NCBI RefSeq assembly: GCF_001428565.1
Contig: NZ_LMIA01000009.1
Span: 948 to 64,947, forward strand
DNA: 64,000 nucleotides
Direction: 5' to 3'
From: Nocardioides sp. Root190
Lineage (GTDB): Bacteria; Actinomycetota; Actinomycetes; Propionibacteriales; Nocardioidaceae
Shown here piece by piece: positions 1 through 9,243 of the stretch. Position 1 is the first letter of the stretch; each line of letters starts with the position of its first letter. A program made the position numbers and the translations under genes. The notes below the pieces were generated by a model. It was not told the DNA's origin, did no database searches, and worked only from the letters and a program-made list of their open reading frames with translations.

Positions 1-156
1 CACCGCGCCAAGACCTTCAGCGAGTGGCGCTACCTGAGCCTCACACCCGGGCACTTCCTCTGGACCAGCCCCCACGGCAGGCTCTTCCTCGTCGGACCCG
101 GCGGCACCAGAGCCCTCGACCCACCCCGGTCATCCGAGCTCGGGCCCGGCTCCTGA
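1..156 (+). CDS. C-terminal tail of a 13E12/DUF222-type HNH endonuclease family protein (5' end outside window)
   Basis: Only the last 51 codons are present, read in frame from base 1 to a TGA at 154-156. The tail has the pattern HRAKTFSEWRY followed by a PGHFLWTSPHG segment. This resembles the end of the DUF222/HNH (13E12 repeat) proteins that are multicopy in actinobacteria, where the segment follows the HNH nuclease motif. The HNH motif itself would lie upstream of the window, so nuclease function cannot be seen here. These proteins are poorly characterised and often regarded as mobile or repeat-like. The family call rests on the tail alone. Confidence 0.6.
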   Translation, partial: HRAKTFSEWRYLSLTPGHFLWTSPHGRLFLVGPGGTRALDPPRSSELGPGS

Positions 157-242
157 CTCCACCACCCCGAACCCCGTCCGTCGACCTGCACGGACGGGGT
201 AAAGGGCGTGCAGCGGCCGTGTCATCCGTCGATGATGAGTTC

Positions 243-680
243 ATGGCCACCAGTGATCAGCTCGCGCCGCTCTGGGTGTCGACCATTCCCACCTACGGCC
301 GGGTGCTCGCCGTGCTGGTCGACGGCGAGTACGCCGCGGTGCTCGACGACATGAACGGTGACGGGCGCGAGGTCGAGCTCGGCGTGCACAAGTGGGAGGC
401 CGGGCGTTGGAAGCACTGGGGAGGCCAGGATGACGTCGACCTTCCCTTTGCGGACGGGCCGCCGCACCACGGCTGGGGCGGGGAAGTCTGCTGGGTCATC
501 GGACGAACTCGCGCAGGGGGACGAGTTGAGGTCGAGTGGTTCGGTGAGCAGTCGGTCGTGGTTGCCGACGCCGAGGGGTGGTGGCTGGCTGTCCTCCCGG
601 TGGAGCACGTCGAGGGCGAGCTCGATGAGTGGACAGGTCAGCGGCGGATGATCGTGCCGCACGTGCGGACACTCGCCTGA
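243..680 (+). CDS. Hypothetical protein, 145 aa
   Basis: I do not recognise this protein. It is acidic and rich in Trp, Gly and Val, with no signal peptide or membrane segment. The centre carries a PPHHGWGG stretch and the second half has alternating hydrophobic and charged residues (VEVEWFGEQSVVV), suggesting a small beta-rich soluble domain. The ATG at 243 is chosen because the same frame further upstream overlaps the preceding gene and reads as low-complexity Arg/Pro sequence. No strong ribosome binding site is visible. It converges with the small membrane protein at 698-910. Confidence 0.6.
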   Translation: MATSDQLAPLWVSTIPTYGRVLAVLVDGEYAAVLDDMNGDGREVELGVHKWEAGRWKHWGGQDDVDLPFADGPPHHGWGGEVCWVIGRTRAGGRVEVEWFGEQSVVVADAEGWWLAVLPVEHVEGELDEWTGQRRMIVPHVRTLA

Positions 681-697
681 CGGTGGCCAGGTCGCGA

Positions 698-910
698 TCA
701 GGTCGAGCGGACCACCCAGCGTCGTAGGTGGACGACCAGGCCGACGACCCCGGTCGCGATGACCAGCCCTCCCAGGGCCCAGACGGTGATCGTCGCTGCG
801 CCGGGCTCGCCGGGGTCCTCGGCGGTGAACGTCCGGAGCAACCAGATCCCGACCATGATCTCGGCGAAGGAGCCGAACGGGCCGAACGGCCGGAAGCGCA
901 GCCGAGTCAT
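698..910 (-). CDS. Small membrane protein, 70 aa
   Basis: A short protein with two predicted hydrophobic segments: about residues 12-26 (GSFAEIMVGIWLLRTF) and 38-62 (ATITVWALGGLVIATGVVGLVVHL). A short charged loop, EDPGEP, separates them and the C-terminus is basic. It lies 9 bases downstream of the lipoprotein gene on the same strand and could be cotranscribed with it. No family is recognised. Its size and simple topology leave function open. Confidence 0.55.
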   Translation of the reverse strand: MTRLRFRPFGPFGSFAEIMVGIWLLRTFTAEDPGEPGAATITVWALGGLVIATGVVGLVVHLRRWVVRST

Positions 911-919
911 CAGTCGCTC

Positions 920-1897
920 TCAGTCCTTCATCAAGTACGCCGGATGCGCCGACTCGAGCCACTCCTGCGTGACGTGCATGTCCGTCAGTCGCTCCAGCAA
1001 CGTCCATGACGCGGGGCCGGTGTCCTCCTCCAGATCCAGTCCCATCTCCTCGGGCAGCGCTCGCGACGGCAGGTGGTCGTAGGCCAGGAACGGATCGAAG
1101 CTGCGCACGATCTTCCCGTCGCGGGCGACGAGGACATGGTCGTCGCCATTCACGGTGTTGCCGTACGACGCCGCGAGACCGTTCCGGCTCAACGCACGAA
1201 CATGGAGGTCAGGCAGGTACCCGTAGGTGAACAGGACAACACCGTCCTCATGCTCGGCCACGACCACGCGGTCGAAGTCGTCCTCCGAGGGTGCTCCGCG
1301 CGCCGGATCGAGGATGCGCACCGCTTCGTCCGTGGTCAGGCCGGGGACGAACACCACCTGATAGCCCGACGAGTAGCGGCCGTCGGTGGCCACCCAGCTG
1401 TAGGCGCGTCCGGGATCGCGGGCAAGCTCGGCATTGACGTAGGACAGCTCATCGGGGCCGAGCTCCCAGCGAGCCGTGCCGATCTCGACGTACGCCGGCG
1501 ACTGACAGTGTCTGAGTTCTGTGCCGTCGGCATCGAGGGGGAACAGGATCTCGACGCTTCGGCCTCCGGAGCCCTCGACCGCGTCATCGGTGGAGAGCGC
1601 CCGTCCGGGTTCGCCTGCCTGCGCGCAGCGCAGTTCTGGTGCATCGAGCGGCAACTCCGCGTCGGTGCGGTTGTCGTGATTGACCATCACGTTCAGCCAT
1701 GCTCGCTCGCCGTCACCGCCGATGGATTCCATGGACACACTGATCACGAGCCCGTCGGCGACGACCTGTTCCTCTCCCATCGCAGCGGGCGCAGCCGAGG
1801 ACGGCGACGAGGACGGCGCCTCCTGGTCACCGCAACCGGTGAGCAGTGCTGCTGCGCCGACGAGCAACGGGTGCACCACGCACCGAGACCACTCCAT
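920..1897 (-). CDS. Putative secreted lipoprotein, 325 aa
   Basis: The N-terminus has a short hydrophobic signal ending in the lipobox LLTGC at about residues 18-22, so the mature protein should be lipid-anchored on the outer face of the membrane. A Ser/Pro/Ala linker follows. A domain resembling an extracellular immunoglobulin-like (DUF4352-type) fold comes next, with NVMVNHDNRTDAELPLDAPELRC, then a C-terminal region of no recognised family. The ATG at 1897 is chosen because it places the signal peptide at the N-terminus; a longer frame runs upstream across the divergent coxS promoter region. Function is unknown. Confidence 0.65.
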   Translation of the reverse strand: MEWSRCVVHPLLVGAAALLTGCGDQEAPSSSPSSAAPAAMGEEQVVADGLVISVSMESIGGDGERAWLNVMVNHDNRTDAELPLDAPELRCAQAGEPGRALSTDDAVEGSGGRSVEILFPLDADGTELRHCQSPAYVEIGTARWELGPDELSYVNAELARDPGRAYSWVATDGRYSSGYQVVFVPGLTTDEAVRILDPARGAPSEDDFDRVVVAEHEDGVVLFTYGYLPDLHVRALSRNGLAASYGNTVNGDDHVLVARDGKIVRSFDPFLAYDHLPSRALPEEMGLDLEEDTGPASWTLLERLTDMHVTQEWLESAHPAYLMKD

Positions 1898-2005
1898 GAT
1901 GGTGAACCGTAGGCGGGATCGGGCCGCGCCGTGGCCGCAACCGTCGACCAACCTTCCCTCCCTAGCGTGAGCCAGGTCACAGGTTCCAGCGCTCAAGGGA
2001 GAGTC

Positions 2006-2503
2006 ATGGCCCGGATCAACCTCACCGTCGATGGTCAGCAGGTTGCTGACGACGTCGAACCCCGCACACTGCTCGTCCAGTACCTGCGAGAGCAGCTCGG
2101 CAAGACCGGAACGGTCATCGGTTGCGACACCAGCAACTGTGGTGCCTGCACGGTCCACCTCAACGGTCGCAGCGTGAAGTCCTGCAACGTCCTGGCCGTC
2201 CAGGTCGACGGCGCGGAGGTCACCACGATCGAGGGGCTGGCTGCCGAGGACGGCACCCTGCACCCGGTGCAGGAGTCCTTCCGTGAGTGCCACGGCCTCC
2301 AGTGCGGCTTCTGCACGCCCGGGATGATCATGCAGACCGTCGACCTGCTGGCCGAGAACCCCAGCCCGTCCGAGGAGGCGATCCGGCTCGGCCTCGAGGG
2401 CAACCTCTGCCGCTGCACGGGCTACCACAACATCGTGCGGGCAGTTCAGCACGCCGCTGGTACGACGACGGAGACGTCCTCCGAGGCAGGTGCATCCGCA
2501 TGA
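2006..2503 (+). CDS. coxS: Molybdenum hydroxylase small subunit, [2Fe-2S] (CoxS type), 165 aa
   Basis: This is the iron-sulfur subunit of a xanthine oxidase/CO dehydrogenase-family enzyme. It relays electrons from the molybdenum site to FAD. The plant-ferredoxin-like cluster uses C40, C45, C48 and C60. The second cluster uses C100, C103, C135 and C137 in the typical [12 protein letters not shown] and GNLCRCTGY motifs. Length fits the family. A purine-rich AGGGAGAG lies just upstream of the ATG. The stop overlaps the start of the large subunit by 4 bases, so the two are translationally coupled. Confidence 0.93.
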   Translation: MARINLTVDGQQVADDVEPRTLLVQYLREQLGKTGTVIGCDTSNCGACTVHLNGRSVKSCNVLAVQVDGAEVTTIEGLAAEDGTLHPVQESFRECHGLQCGFCTPGMIMQTVDLLAENPSPSEEAIRLGLEGNLCRCTGYHNIVRAVQHAAGTTTETSSEAGASA

Positions 2504-4956
2504 CCGCGACCCAGGAACCCACCCGGCAGGCTGAGATCGGCCGCGATCGCCGGCGCAAGGAGGACCAGCGGCTGATCACCGGCCGGACCCGCTGGACCGA
2601 CAACATCACGCTCCCGGGGATGCTGCACCTCGCGATGGTGCGCAGCCCCTATGCCCACGCCCGGATCACCGGCATCGAGACGAGTGCGGCCAAGGCCAGC
2701 ACCAATGTCGTGGCGGTCCTGACCGGCGCTGACCTCGGCGAGGGCCAGGGCGCCTGCATCAATGCCTGGCCGGTGACCACCGACCAGGTCACGCCAGCGC
2801 ACCTGCCGATGCCGACGGACCGGGTCGCCTTCGCCGGCGAGACGGTCGCGGTGGTGGTCGCCCGCAGTGCCGCGGAGGCGCGTGATGCGGCCGAGCTCGT
2901 CGAGGTCGACTACGAGGAGCTGCCCGCAGCCCTGGACCTGAAGGAGGCCGCCGCCGCGCACGAGAACGGCGGCGTGATCGCGCACCCCGACCTGGGCACC
3001 AACGTCAGCGCCGTGTGGCGCTTCGACTCGGCCGAGGCCGGCACCGGCGGCGACGTCGAGGCCGCGATCACCGAGGCCCGTGCCGGCGGCATCCTGATCG
3101 AGCGGGAGTACCGCCAGCAGCGGTTGATCCCGGCGTTCATGGAGCCGCGCAGCGTCGTGGTCGACCCGACCGGTGAACAGATCACCGTGTGGTCGGCCAC
3201 CCAGATCCCGCACATCCTGCGGTTCGCGCTGGCGGCCACGACGGGGGTGCCGGAGTCCAAGATCCGGGTGATCGCCCCCGACGTGGGTGGCGGCTTCGGC
3301 GGCAAGCTCCAGCAGACGCCGGAGGAGATGATCGCGTTCGCGGTCGCCCGCCGGCTCGGCAAGCCGGTGAAGTTCACCGAGACCCGGAGCGAGTCGCTGC
3401 TGACCGCGCACCACGGCCGCGACCAGTGGCAGCGACTCACCCTCGCCGCCACCAGCGACGGCCGGGTGACCGGTCTCAAGGTCGACCTGCTCGCCGACCT
3501 CGGCGCCTACGTCGCCATCGTCGGCGGGGGCGTCCCGGTGCTCGGGGCCTTCATGTTCAACGCGATCTACAAGTTCCCGGCGTACCAGTTCCAGACCACC
3601 AACGTGCTCACCAACAAGACCTGGACCGACGCCTACCGAGGCGCCGGCCGACCCGAGGCGACCTACGCCATCGAGCGGTTGATGGACGAGCTCGCGGCCG
3701 AGGTCGGGGTGGACCCGCTGGAGATCCGGGAGAAGAACTGGATCACCCACGAGGAGTTCCCCTTCACCACGGTGGCCGGTCTGGAGTACGACTCCGGCAA
3801 CTACGAGGCCGCGACCGCGCGGGCCAAGGAGATGTTCGGGTACGACGCGCTCCGGGCCGAGCAGGCCGAGCGGCGGGCGGCCGGTGACCGGGTGCAGCTC
3901 GGGCTCGGTGTCTCGACGTTCACCGAGATGTGCGGCCTCGCGCCCTCGCGGGTGCTCGGCTCGCTCAACTACGGGGCCGGCGGCTGGGAGCACGCCGAGG
4001 TGCGGATGCTCGCGACCGGCAAGGTGGAGGTCATCACCGGTGCCTCCGCCCACGGGCAGGGTCACGAGACGGCCTTCAGCCAGATCGTCGCGGACCGGCT
4101 CGGCGTCCCGTTCGAGGACGTCGAGGTGCTGCACGGCGACACCCAGATCTCCCACAAGGGCCTGGACACCTACGGGTCCCGCAGCCTGGTCGTCGGCGGT
4201 GAGGCCCTGGTGCGGGCCGTGGACAAGGTCATCGAGAAGGCCCGGCCGATCGCGGCCCACCTGCTCGAGGCCTCCGCCGACGACCTCGAGTTCAAGCACG
4301 GCCAGTTCTCCGTCAAGGGGACCGACGCCGCGATGGCGATCACCGAGATCGCCACCGCCGTCTTCGCCGCCCACAACCTGCCCGACGGGGTGGAGCCGTC
4401 GATCGACTCCGAGGCGACCTACGACCCGGTGAACTTCAACTACCCCCACGGCACGCACCTGTGCGCGGTGGAGGTCGACACCGAGACTGGTCAGATCAAG
4501 CTGCGCAAGTACGTCTGCTGCGACGACATCGGGGTCGTCATCAATCCGCTGATCGTCGCCGGGCAGGTGCACGGCGGACTCGTCCAGGGCATCGCGCAGG
4601 CGCTGTGGGAGGAGGCGGTGTACGACGAGAACGGCACCTTGGTGAGTGGGTCGTTCGTCGACTACCTGCTGCCCACGGCCGCCGACACGATCAGCTTCGA
4701 GATCGACCACACCACCTCACCCGCCACCACCAACTCGCTGGGCACCAAGGGCGTCGGGGAGGCCGGCACCATCGCCTCCACCCCGGCCGTCGTCAATGCC
4801 GTGGTCGACGCGGTCCGCCACCTCGGCGTCAACGACATCACCATGCCCTGCACACCGGAACGGGTCTGGCGGGCCATCAACGACGGCTCCTCGGGTGGCG
4901 AGACACCGGAGGCAGCGATGCCCCACTTCGACTCCGCGGAAGGAGATGTCCAGTGA
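2500..4956 (+). CDS. coxL: Molybdenum hydroxylase large subunit, form II CoxL-like, 818 aa
   Basis: This is the molybdopterin cytosine dinucleotide-binding catalytic subunit. The active-site loop reads AYRGAGR at residues 378-384, the form II (BMS-type) signature; true aerobic CO dehydrogenases have AYxCSFR with the copper-binding Cys. The essential glutamate of the family is seen in GVGEAGT (E754). The substrate is therefore not predicted to be CO with any confidence; an aldehyde or N-heterocycle is as likely. The gene overlaps coxS upstream and coxM downstream (GTGA), forming a coxSLMG operon. Confidence 0.92.
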   Translation: MTATQEPTRQAEIGRDRRRKEDQRLITGRTRWTDNITLPGMLHLAMVRSPYAHARITGIETSAAKASTNVVAVLTGADLGEGQGACINAWPVTTDQVTPAHLPMPTDRVAFAGETVAVVVARSAAEARDAAELVEVDYEELPAALDLKEAAAAHENGGVIAHPDLGTNVSAVWRFDSAEAGTGGDVEAAITEARAGGILIEREYRQQRLIPAFMEPRSVVVDPTGEQITVWSATQIPHILRFALAATTGVPESKIRVIAPDVGGGFGGKLQQTPEEMIAFAVARRLGKPVKFTETRSESLLTAHHGRDQWQRLTLAATSDGRVTGLKVDLLADLGAYVAIVGGGVPVLGAFMFNAIYKFPAYQFQTTNVLTNKTWTDAYRGAGRPEATYAIERLMDELAAEVGVDPLEIREKNWITHEEFPFTTVAGLEYDSGNYEAATARAKEMFGYDALRAEQAERRAAGDRVQLGLGVSTFTEMCGLAPSRVLGSLNYGAGGWEHAEVRMLATGKVEVITGASAHGQGHETAFSQIVADRLGVPFEDVEVLHGDTQISHKGLDTYGSRSLVVGGEALVRAVDKVIEKARPIAAHLLEASADDLEFKHGQFSVKGTDAAMAITEIATAVFAAHNLPDGVEPSIDSEATYDPVNFNYPHGTHLCAVEVDTETGQIKLRKYVCCDDIGVVINPLIVAGQVHGGLVQGIAQALWEEAVYDENGTLVSGSFVDYLLPTAADTISFEIDHTTSPATTNSLGTKGVGEAGTIASTPAVVNAVVDAVRHLGVNDITMPCTPERVWRAINDGSSGGETPEAAMPHFDSAEGDVQ

Positions 4957-5810
4957 TTCCCGCAGCCTTCGAGTACGTCGCCCCGACCACCGTCGAGGAG
5001 GCACTGGCCGCCCTCGCCGAGCACGGTGACGAGGCCAAGATCATCGCCGGCGGGCAGAGCCTGCTGCCGGTGCTCCGGATGCGTCTCAACGCCCCCGAGT
5101 GGGTGATCGACCTCGGTCGGATCGAGAGCCTGCGTGGTGTGCGTGACGGCGGTGACCACCTGGTCATCGGCGCCATGACCACCCACCACGACGTCGGTCA
5201 GGACCCACTCGTCCACGAGCACGCCCTGCTCGTCTCCAAGGCGATCACCCATCTCGCCGACGCCCAGGTGCGGCACCGCGGCACCTTCGGCGGGTCCCTG
5301 GCCCACGCCGACCCCGGTGGCGATCTGGGGGCACCAGCGCTGGCACTCGGCTCGACCTTCGTGGTCCAGGGACCGGGCGGCACCCGTGAGGTCGCCGCCG
5401 GCGACTTCTTCGTCGACCTCTTCGAGACGGCGATCTCCGACGACGAGATCCTGGTCGAGGTGCGGGTGCCCAAGCACGACGGGTGGGTGGCGTCGTACGA
5501 GAAGTTCGTCCGGATCGCCCACCAGTGGCCGATCGTGGCGGTGGCGGCGACCCTGCGGATGGAGGGCGACACCATCGCCGAGGCCCGGATCGGGCTGACC
5601 AACATGGGCTCGACCCCGCTGCGCGCGAGCGCCGCGGAGCAGGCACTGGTGGGCCAGCCGGCCACCGAGGAGGGGGTGGCCGCCGCAGCCGCGCTGGTCG
5701 TCGAGGGGACCAACCCGCCCACCGACCTCAACGGCACCGCGGAGTACCGCCGTCACGTCGCGACCGTCTTCACCCGGCGCGCGGTCCTGGCAGCAGCGGG
5801 CAGGGGCTGA
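4953..5810 (+). CDS. coxM: Molybdenum hydroxylase medium subunit, FAD-binding (CoxM type), 285 aa
   Basis: This subunit binds FAD and passes electrons from the iron-sulfur subunit to the acceptor. The two flavin motifs of the family are present: AGGQS at residues 32-36 and TFGGS at 111-115. A GTG start is chosen because it overlaps the coxL stop by 4 bases and sits after a strong GGAAGGAGATG ribosome binding site. Length matches CoxM/CutM proteins (about 280-290 aa). It completes the alpha-beta-gamma hydroxylase with coxS and coxL. Confidence 0.92.
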   Translation: MIPAAFEYVAPTTVEEALAALAEHGDEAKIIAGGQSLLPVLRMRLNAPEWVIDLGRIESLRGVRDGGDHLVIGAMTTHHDVGQDPLVHEHALLVSKAITHLADAQVRHRGTFGGSLAHADPGGDLGAPALALGSTFVVQGPGGTREVAAGDFFVDLFETAISDDEILVEVRVPKHDGWVASYEKFVRIAHQWPIVAVAATLRMEGDTIAEARIGLTNMGSTPLRASAAEQALVGQPATEEGVAAAAALVVEGTNPPTDLNGTAEYRRHVATVFTRRAVLAAAGRG

Positions 5811-5812
5811 GC

Positions 5813-6523
5813 GTGGACCTGACCCACACCTTCTCGGTGCCGACCTCGCTGGACGACACCTGGGCCCACTTCCAGGACATCGGCGCACTCGCTGAGTGCT
5901 TCCCGGGGGCCCAGGTGACGGCCGTGGGGGAGGACGCGGAGGGGGCGCCGACGTTCGAGGGCACCTGCAAGGTCAAGCTCGGGCCGATCGCCCTGGTCTA
6001 CGCCGGGGCGGGCAGCTTCGTCGAACGCGACGAGGCTGCGCACCGGTTCGTCGTGGACGCGAAGGGCCGGGACAAGCGGGGCAACGGCACCGCCGGCGCC
6101 AAGGTCACCGTCTCCATGGGATCGGCCGGCGACGCGACGCTCGTCGAGGTGGTCACCGACCTGGCCATCACCGGCAAGCCGGCCCAGTTCGGGCGCGGCG
6201 TGATGCAGGACGTGTCCGACAAGCTGCTCGGACAGTTCGTCACCTGCCTCGAGCAGCGCCTCGCCGCGGACACCGCACCCGTCGCGGACGCGCCGGCGGA
6301 CCCGGTCGAGACCACACCGACCGAGCCGGGCGAGTCGGCCGCGGCACCGGCCGCGGCGCCCCGCCCGGCGCCGGTCGCGTCGCCCGCCGCCCAGGCCGAC
6401 GACGCACTGGACCTCGGCTCAGCGGTCCTGCCCGTGCTGCTCAAGAGCTATGGCAAGAAGGCCGCGATCGCGCTGGTCGCGCTGCTCGGCGTCGTGAAGG
6501 TGGTGCGTCGACTTCGGCGCTGA
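5813..6523 (+). CDS. coxG: CoxG-like SRPBCC protein with C-terminal hydrophobic segment, 236 aa
   Basis: Residues 1-150 match the CoxG/SRPBCC (START-like) fold, beginning DLTHTFSVP and containing the characteristic AECFPGAQ and FEGTCKVKLGP strands. An Ala/Pro-rich linker follows (about 155-200), then a C-terminal hydrophobic helix ALVALLGVVKVV and basic tail. CoxG proteins recruit or anchor CO dehydrogenase-type enzymes to the membrane and bind quinone or hydrophobic ligands in some systems. The GTG start lies 2 bases after the coxM stop, so it is the fourth gene of the operon. It converges with the TPR gene. Confidence 0.88.
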   Translation: MDLTHTFSVPTSLDDTWAHFQDIGALAECFPGAQVTAVGEDAEGAPTFEGTCKVKLGPIALVYAGAGSFVERDEAAHRFVVDAKGRDKRGNGTAGAKVTVSMGSAGDATLVEVVTDLAITGKPAQFGRGVMQDVSDKLLGQFVTCLEQRLAADTAPVADAPADPVETTPTEPGESAAAPAAAPRPAPVASPAAQADDALDLGSAVLPVLLKSYGKKAAIALVALLGVVKVVRRLRR

Positions 6524-6542
6524 CCATCGGCGCTGACGGGCC

Positions 6543-7256
6543 TCACCAGGAGTCGGGGCGGGTGTAGTCCTGGTCCTCGTAGAGGTCCTGCTCCCCGCCG
6601 CGTCGCTCCTCGCCCCGCTCGTTGTTGCGCTCGAGCCGCTCGCGGCGCGGGTCCTGCTCGCCCTCGTCCTGCTCACCCGGGTCCTGCGGCTGCTCCTGGG
6701 GTTGCTCCTGCGGTTGCTGCTGCTCGCTCTGCTCGATCTTCGAGCGCAGCCGCTCGTCGACCGCGCCTGCGTCCTCGGACTGCGCCTGGCCCCGGCCGGC
6801 ATCGGTCGGGCACTCGCCCGCCGCCAGCACGTCGATCCCGGCCTGCCAGGACTCGATCGCACCCTCGGCGTCCTGACGCTCCTGGCGTTCGTCGCCGATC
6901 GCCTCGTGGACCAGCGACAGGTTGATCCGGACCGTGCACTCCTCCCGGTCGGGTACGACGTCCAGGGAGTCCTCGTAGGAAGCGATCGCCTCGTCGTACA
7001 AGCCCTCCGCGTGGTGCGCGGCGCCCTCGTCGAACGGCGCGATCCACCGCTCGAACAGGTTGAGGGAACGGGTGTCGAAGAAGTCGGCGGCAGCGCCGTC
7101 GTAGTCGCCGCGTTCGAAGGCATCACGGCCGGACGCGTTGTCCTGCAGGAGCAGCGTCACCTTGAGGCCGAACGCGAGCACGAGCAGCGCCGGCAGCACG
7201 CCCGCCACCATCAGGACCAGTCGGAGCCGGCTGCGGGACCGGGGTCGGATGCTCAT
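6543..7256 (-). CDS. TPR-like membrane protein of the MoxR/VWA cluster, 237 aa
   Basis: The N-terminus is basic, then has one membrane helix (about residues 12-36). The middle shows TPR-like helical repeats (YDEAIASYEDSLDVVP). The C-terminal third is low-complexity, Gln/Pro/Glu-rich (QQQPQEQPQEQPQ) and strongly charged. Tetratricopeptide membrane proteins of this kind (BatE/BatB-like context) are common last genes of MoxR-VWA operons and are thought to be scaffolds. The start overlaps the preceding VWA gene stop by 4 bases, so it is translationally coupled. Confidence 0.75.
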   Translation of the reverse strand: MSIRPRSRSRLRLVLMVAGVLPALLVLAFGLKVTLLLQDNASGRDAFERGDYDGAAADFFDTRSLNLFERWIAPFDEGAAHHAEGLYDEAIASYEDSLDVVPDREECTVRINLSLVHEAIGDERQERQDAEGAIESWQAGIDVLAAGECPTDAGRGQAQSEDAGAVDERLRSKIEQSEQQQPQEQPQEQPQDPGEQDEGEQDPRRERLERNNERGEERRGGEQDLYEDQDYTRPDSW

Positions 7257-8191
7257 GACTCGTCCTCCCCGCTCCGGGCGCCGGCAGGCAGGAGCGCGTC
7301 CTGCGAGCGCCACAGGGCGCGCCACCCGGCCCGCAGCTCCAGCAGGACCAGGCCGAGCAGGACCAGCCCGAACAACCAGGTCAGCTCGTGCGCCGCGGGA
7401 CGGCCTGCGCCGCGCTCGCCGTCGACGTACGACGTGCCGAAGGAGTCGACGACCTCGTCGATCCCGCCCGGGGCGCTCCGCTGCAGGAACCGGACGTCGA
7501 GCTGGTCGGCGATCTCCTCGAGGTTGTCGGGGTCGGCGCGGGAGACGGCGGTGCCGCCGGTGTCGGGGTCCTCGACGTAGCCGAGGTCGTCGTCGAGGTC
7601 GTCCGAGGCGGGCATCGAGGCGCCCTCGGTGGTGCCGTAGCCCAGGACCGCCCCACCGACGACGAGGTCGGCGACCTCGGAGAAGGACTGGTCGCCGTCG
7701 GCGGAGGTGGTGTCCTCGCCGTCACCCACGACGACGATGATCCGGCGCCGCTCGGGACGTTGCTCCGCGGCGCGTTCCAGGACCGCGACTGCTTCGGTGA
7801 CAGCGCGGGTCGCGCTCGAGCCATCGCCCTCGTTGGGCCGTTCGAGGTCGATGGTCTCCACCGCGGTGCCGAAGGCGGCGACGTCGGTGGTGAACGGCAG
7901 CGTCAGCCGGGCCTCCGCGCCGAAGGTCAGCAGCGCGAACCGGGCGCCGGGCAGCTCCGCGGAGAGCTCGTCGAGGTCGGCCTGCACGCCGGTGATCCGG
8001 GGCTGGCGGCCGTCGTGGTCCAGGGCGGCCATCGATCGGGTGCGGTCGAGCACGACGAGGACGTCGACGTCGGCGAGCTGGGTCGCGACGTCGGCCTGGC
8101 CGATGCCCGGTCGCAGGAGCACGATGACGAACGCGACAGCGATGCCGATCCGGCGTGCGACGAGGAGGGTCCAGGACCGCGTCGGGCTCAT
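7253..8191 (-). CDS. VWA domain membrane protein, 312 aa (variant MIDAS)
   Basis: A von Willebrand factor A domain lies between two membrane helices (about residues 14-28 and 275-292), the BatA/BatB architecture. The metal-ion-dependent adhesion site starts D49-R-T-R-S53 instead of the usual DxSxS. The later MIDAS strand has IVVVGDGEDT. Partners are the second VWA protein upstream and the TPR protein downstream, each overlapping by 4 bases. By family context it works with a MoxR AAA+ ATPase in metal insertion, folding or envelope stress functions; the client is unknown. Confidence 0.82.
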   Translation of the reverse strand: MSPTRSWTLLVARRIGIAVAFVIVLLRPGIGQADVATQLADVDVLVVLDRTRSMAALDHDGRQPRITGVQADLDELSAELPGARFALLTFGAEARLTLPFTTDVAAFGTAVETIDLERPNEGDGSSATRAVTEAVAVLERAAEQRPERRRIIVVVGDGEDTTSADGDQSFSEVADLVVGGAVLGYGTTEGASMPASDDLDDDLGYVEDPDTGGTAVSRADPDNLEEIADQLDVRFLQRSAPGGIDEVVDSFGTSYVDGERGAGRPAAHELTWLFGLVLLGLVLLELRAGWRALWRSQDALLPAGARSGEDES

Positions 8192-9243
8192 GGCGAGTCC
8201 TCCTCTCGGCGATCCCGGAGTGCCAGCACACCCTGGCCGGCCCAGATCAGGGACATGGCGCCGAGGCCGATGCCGGTCACGATCGTGCCGAGCCGGGGCC
8301 GGTCGAGGACCTGGACCAGCGGCGGCCGGTCGATCTCCTTGGCCTCCAGCTCGCCGATGGCCTCGATGACGGTCGCCGCACTGCCGTCCTCGCCGAGGAG
8401 CGAGAAGGTGCCTCCGGTCTGCTGCACGGCGTCCTCGAACTCCCGCGCGGCGCTCGGCCGGTCGGCGGTCATCGGGGCCGCGATGCCGTGCACCACGACG
8501 TCCTCGTCGCTGGCGAAGTCTGCCGCCGCCGACAGGTCGAAGATGCCCTCGCCGATCGGCTCGTTGTCCGAGGCGAGCACGATCGCCCGGCTGCGGTCCT
8601 CGTCGCGTCGGTCGAAGCGCTGCACGCACGACGCGAGTCCGTCGCCGAGCTGCGACTGGACCTCCCAGTCGATGACGGTGCCGGCCGTGAAGTGCGCGTA
8701 GGCGTCGCTGTAGATGCCGCCCGCACCGAAGGCGGTCTCGGCCTCGCTGAGCTGGTCGAGGACGAAGTCGTAGTCGTCGGTCAGCGGGAACACCGTGATC
8801 GCGACACCGCTCCAGATGGTCAGGCCCACCCGCTCGCCCTGCAGCCCGGTGACGATCCGGCGGAACTCGGAGAGCACCTGCGCGTCGACCTCGGCCATCG
8901 ACCCGGACGCGTCCAGGCACAGCACGATGTCGCGGGTGCGGTCGTTCTGCTCCATCGTCTGGCGTTCCTCGACCCGGCCGGCGAGCACGATCGCGCCGGC
9001 GCAGGCCACGAGCGCCGCGGCCGACAGGCAGGCACCGATCGCCACCTGGCGCCGCACGAGTGCCTGGTAGCGGGGCAGGGCCCGCAGGCGTGCCGCGTGG
9101 GCGACGTACGACGCCCCGGCGGTCGTACGTCGTCCGGGGGACCGGGCCCACCACACGAGGAGGGCGATGACGGCGAGCACCAGGACCGGCAGCAGCCACG
9201 GCCACCGGAACCCGGTCTCCCCACCGTTCCAGGTCAGGTCCAC
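8188..9243 (-). CDS. VWA domain membrane protein (BatA-like), 351 aa
   Basis: Two N-terminal membrane helices (about residues 15-33 and 68-88) precede a VWA domain with a canonical MIDAS motif DASGSM (D111, S113, S115). A C-terminal helix lies near residues 318-338. The order membrane-VWA-membrane matches Bat/aerotolerance proteins encoded next to MoxR ATPases. It overlaps the next VWA gene by 4 bases and the preceding small gene by about 10 bases, so the set is one operon. The precise role is not known. Confidence 0.83.
   Translation of the reverse strand: MDLTWNGGETGFRWPWLLPVLVLAVIALLVWWARSPGRRTTAGASYVAHAARLRALPRYQALVRRQVAIGACLSAAALVACAGAIVLAGRVEERQTMEQNDRTRDIVLCLDASGSMAEVDAQVLSEFRRIVTGLQGERVGLTIWSGVAITVFPLTDDYDFVLDQLSEAETAFGAGGIYSDAYAHFTAGTVIDWEVQSQLGDGLASCVQRFDRRDEDRSRAIVLASDNEPIGEGIFDLSAAADFASDEDVVVHGIAAPMTADRPSAAREFEDAVQQTGGTFSLLGEDGSAATVIEAIGELEAKEIDRPPLVQVLDRPRLGTIVTGIGLGAMSLIWAGQGVLALRDRREEDSP

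Noticed and set aside
2446..4710. Long open frame on the minus strand opposite coxL
   Set aside because: It lies fully antisense to a well-conserved hydroxylase subunit, and its translation is rich in Arg, Gly and Val without any motif; a high-GC shadow.
2500..4956. Classical CO dehydrogenase (form I) assignment
   Set aside because: The active-site loop is AYRGAGR, not AYxCSFR, so the copper-binding cysteine is missing.
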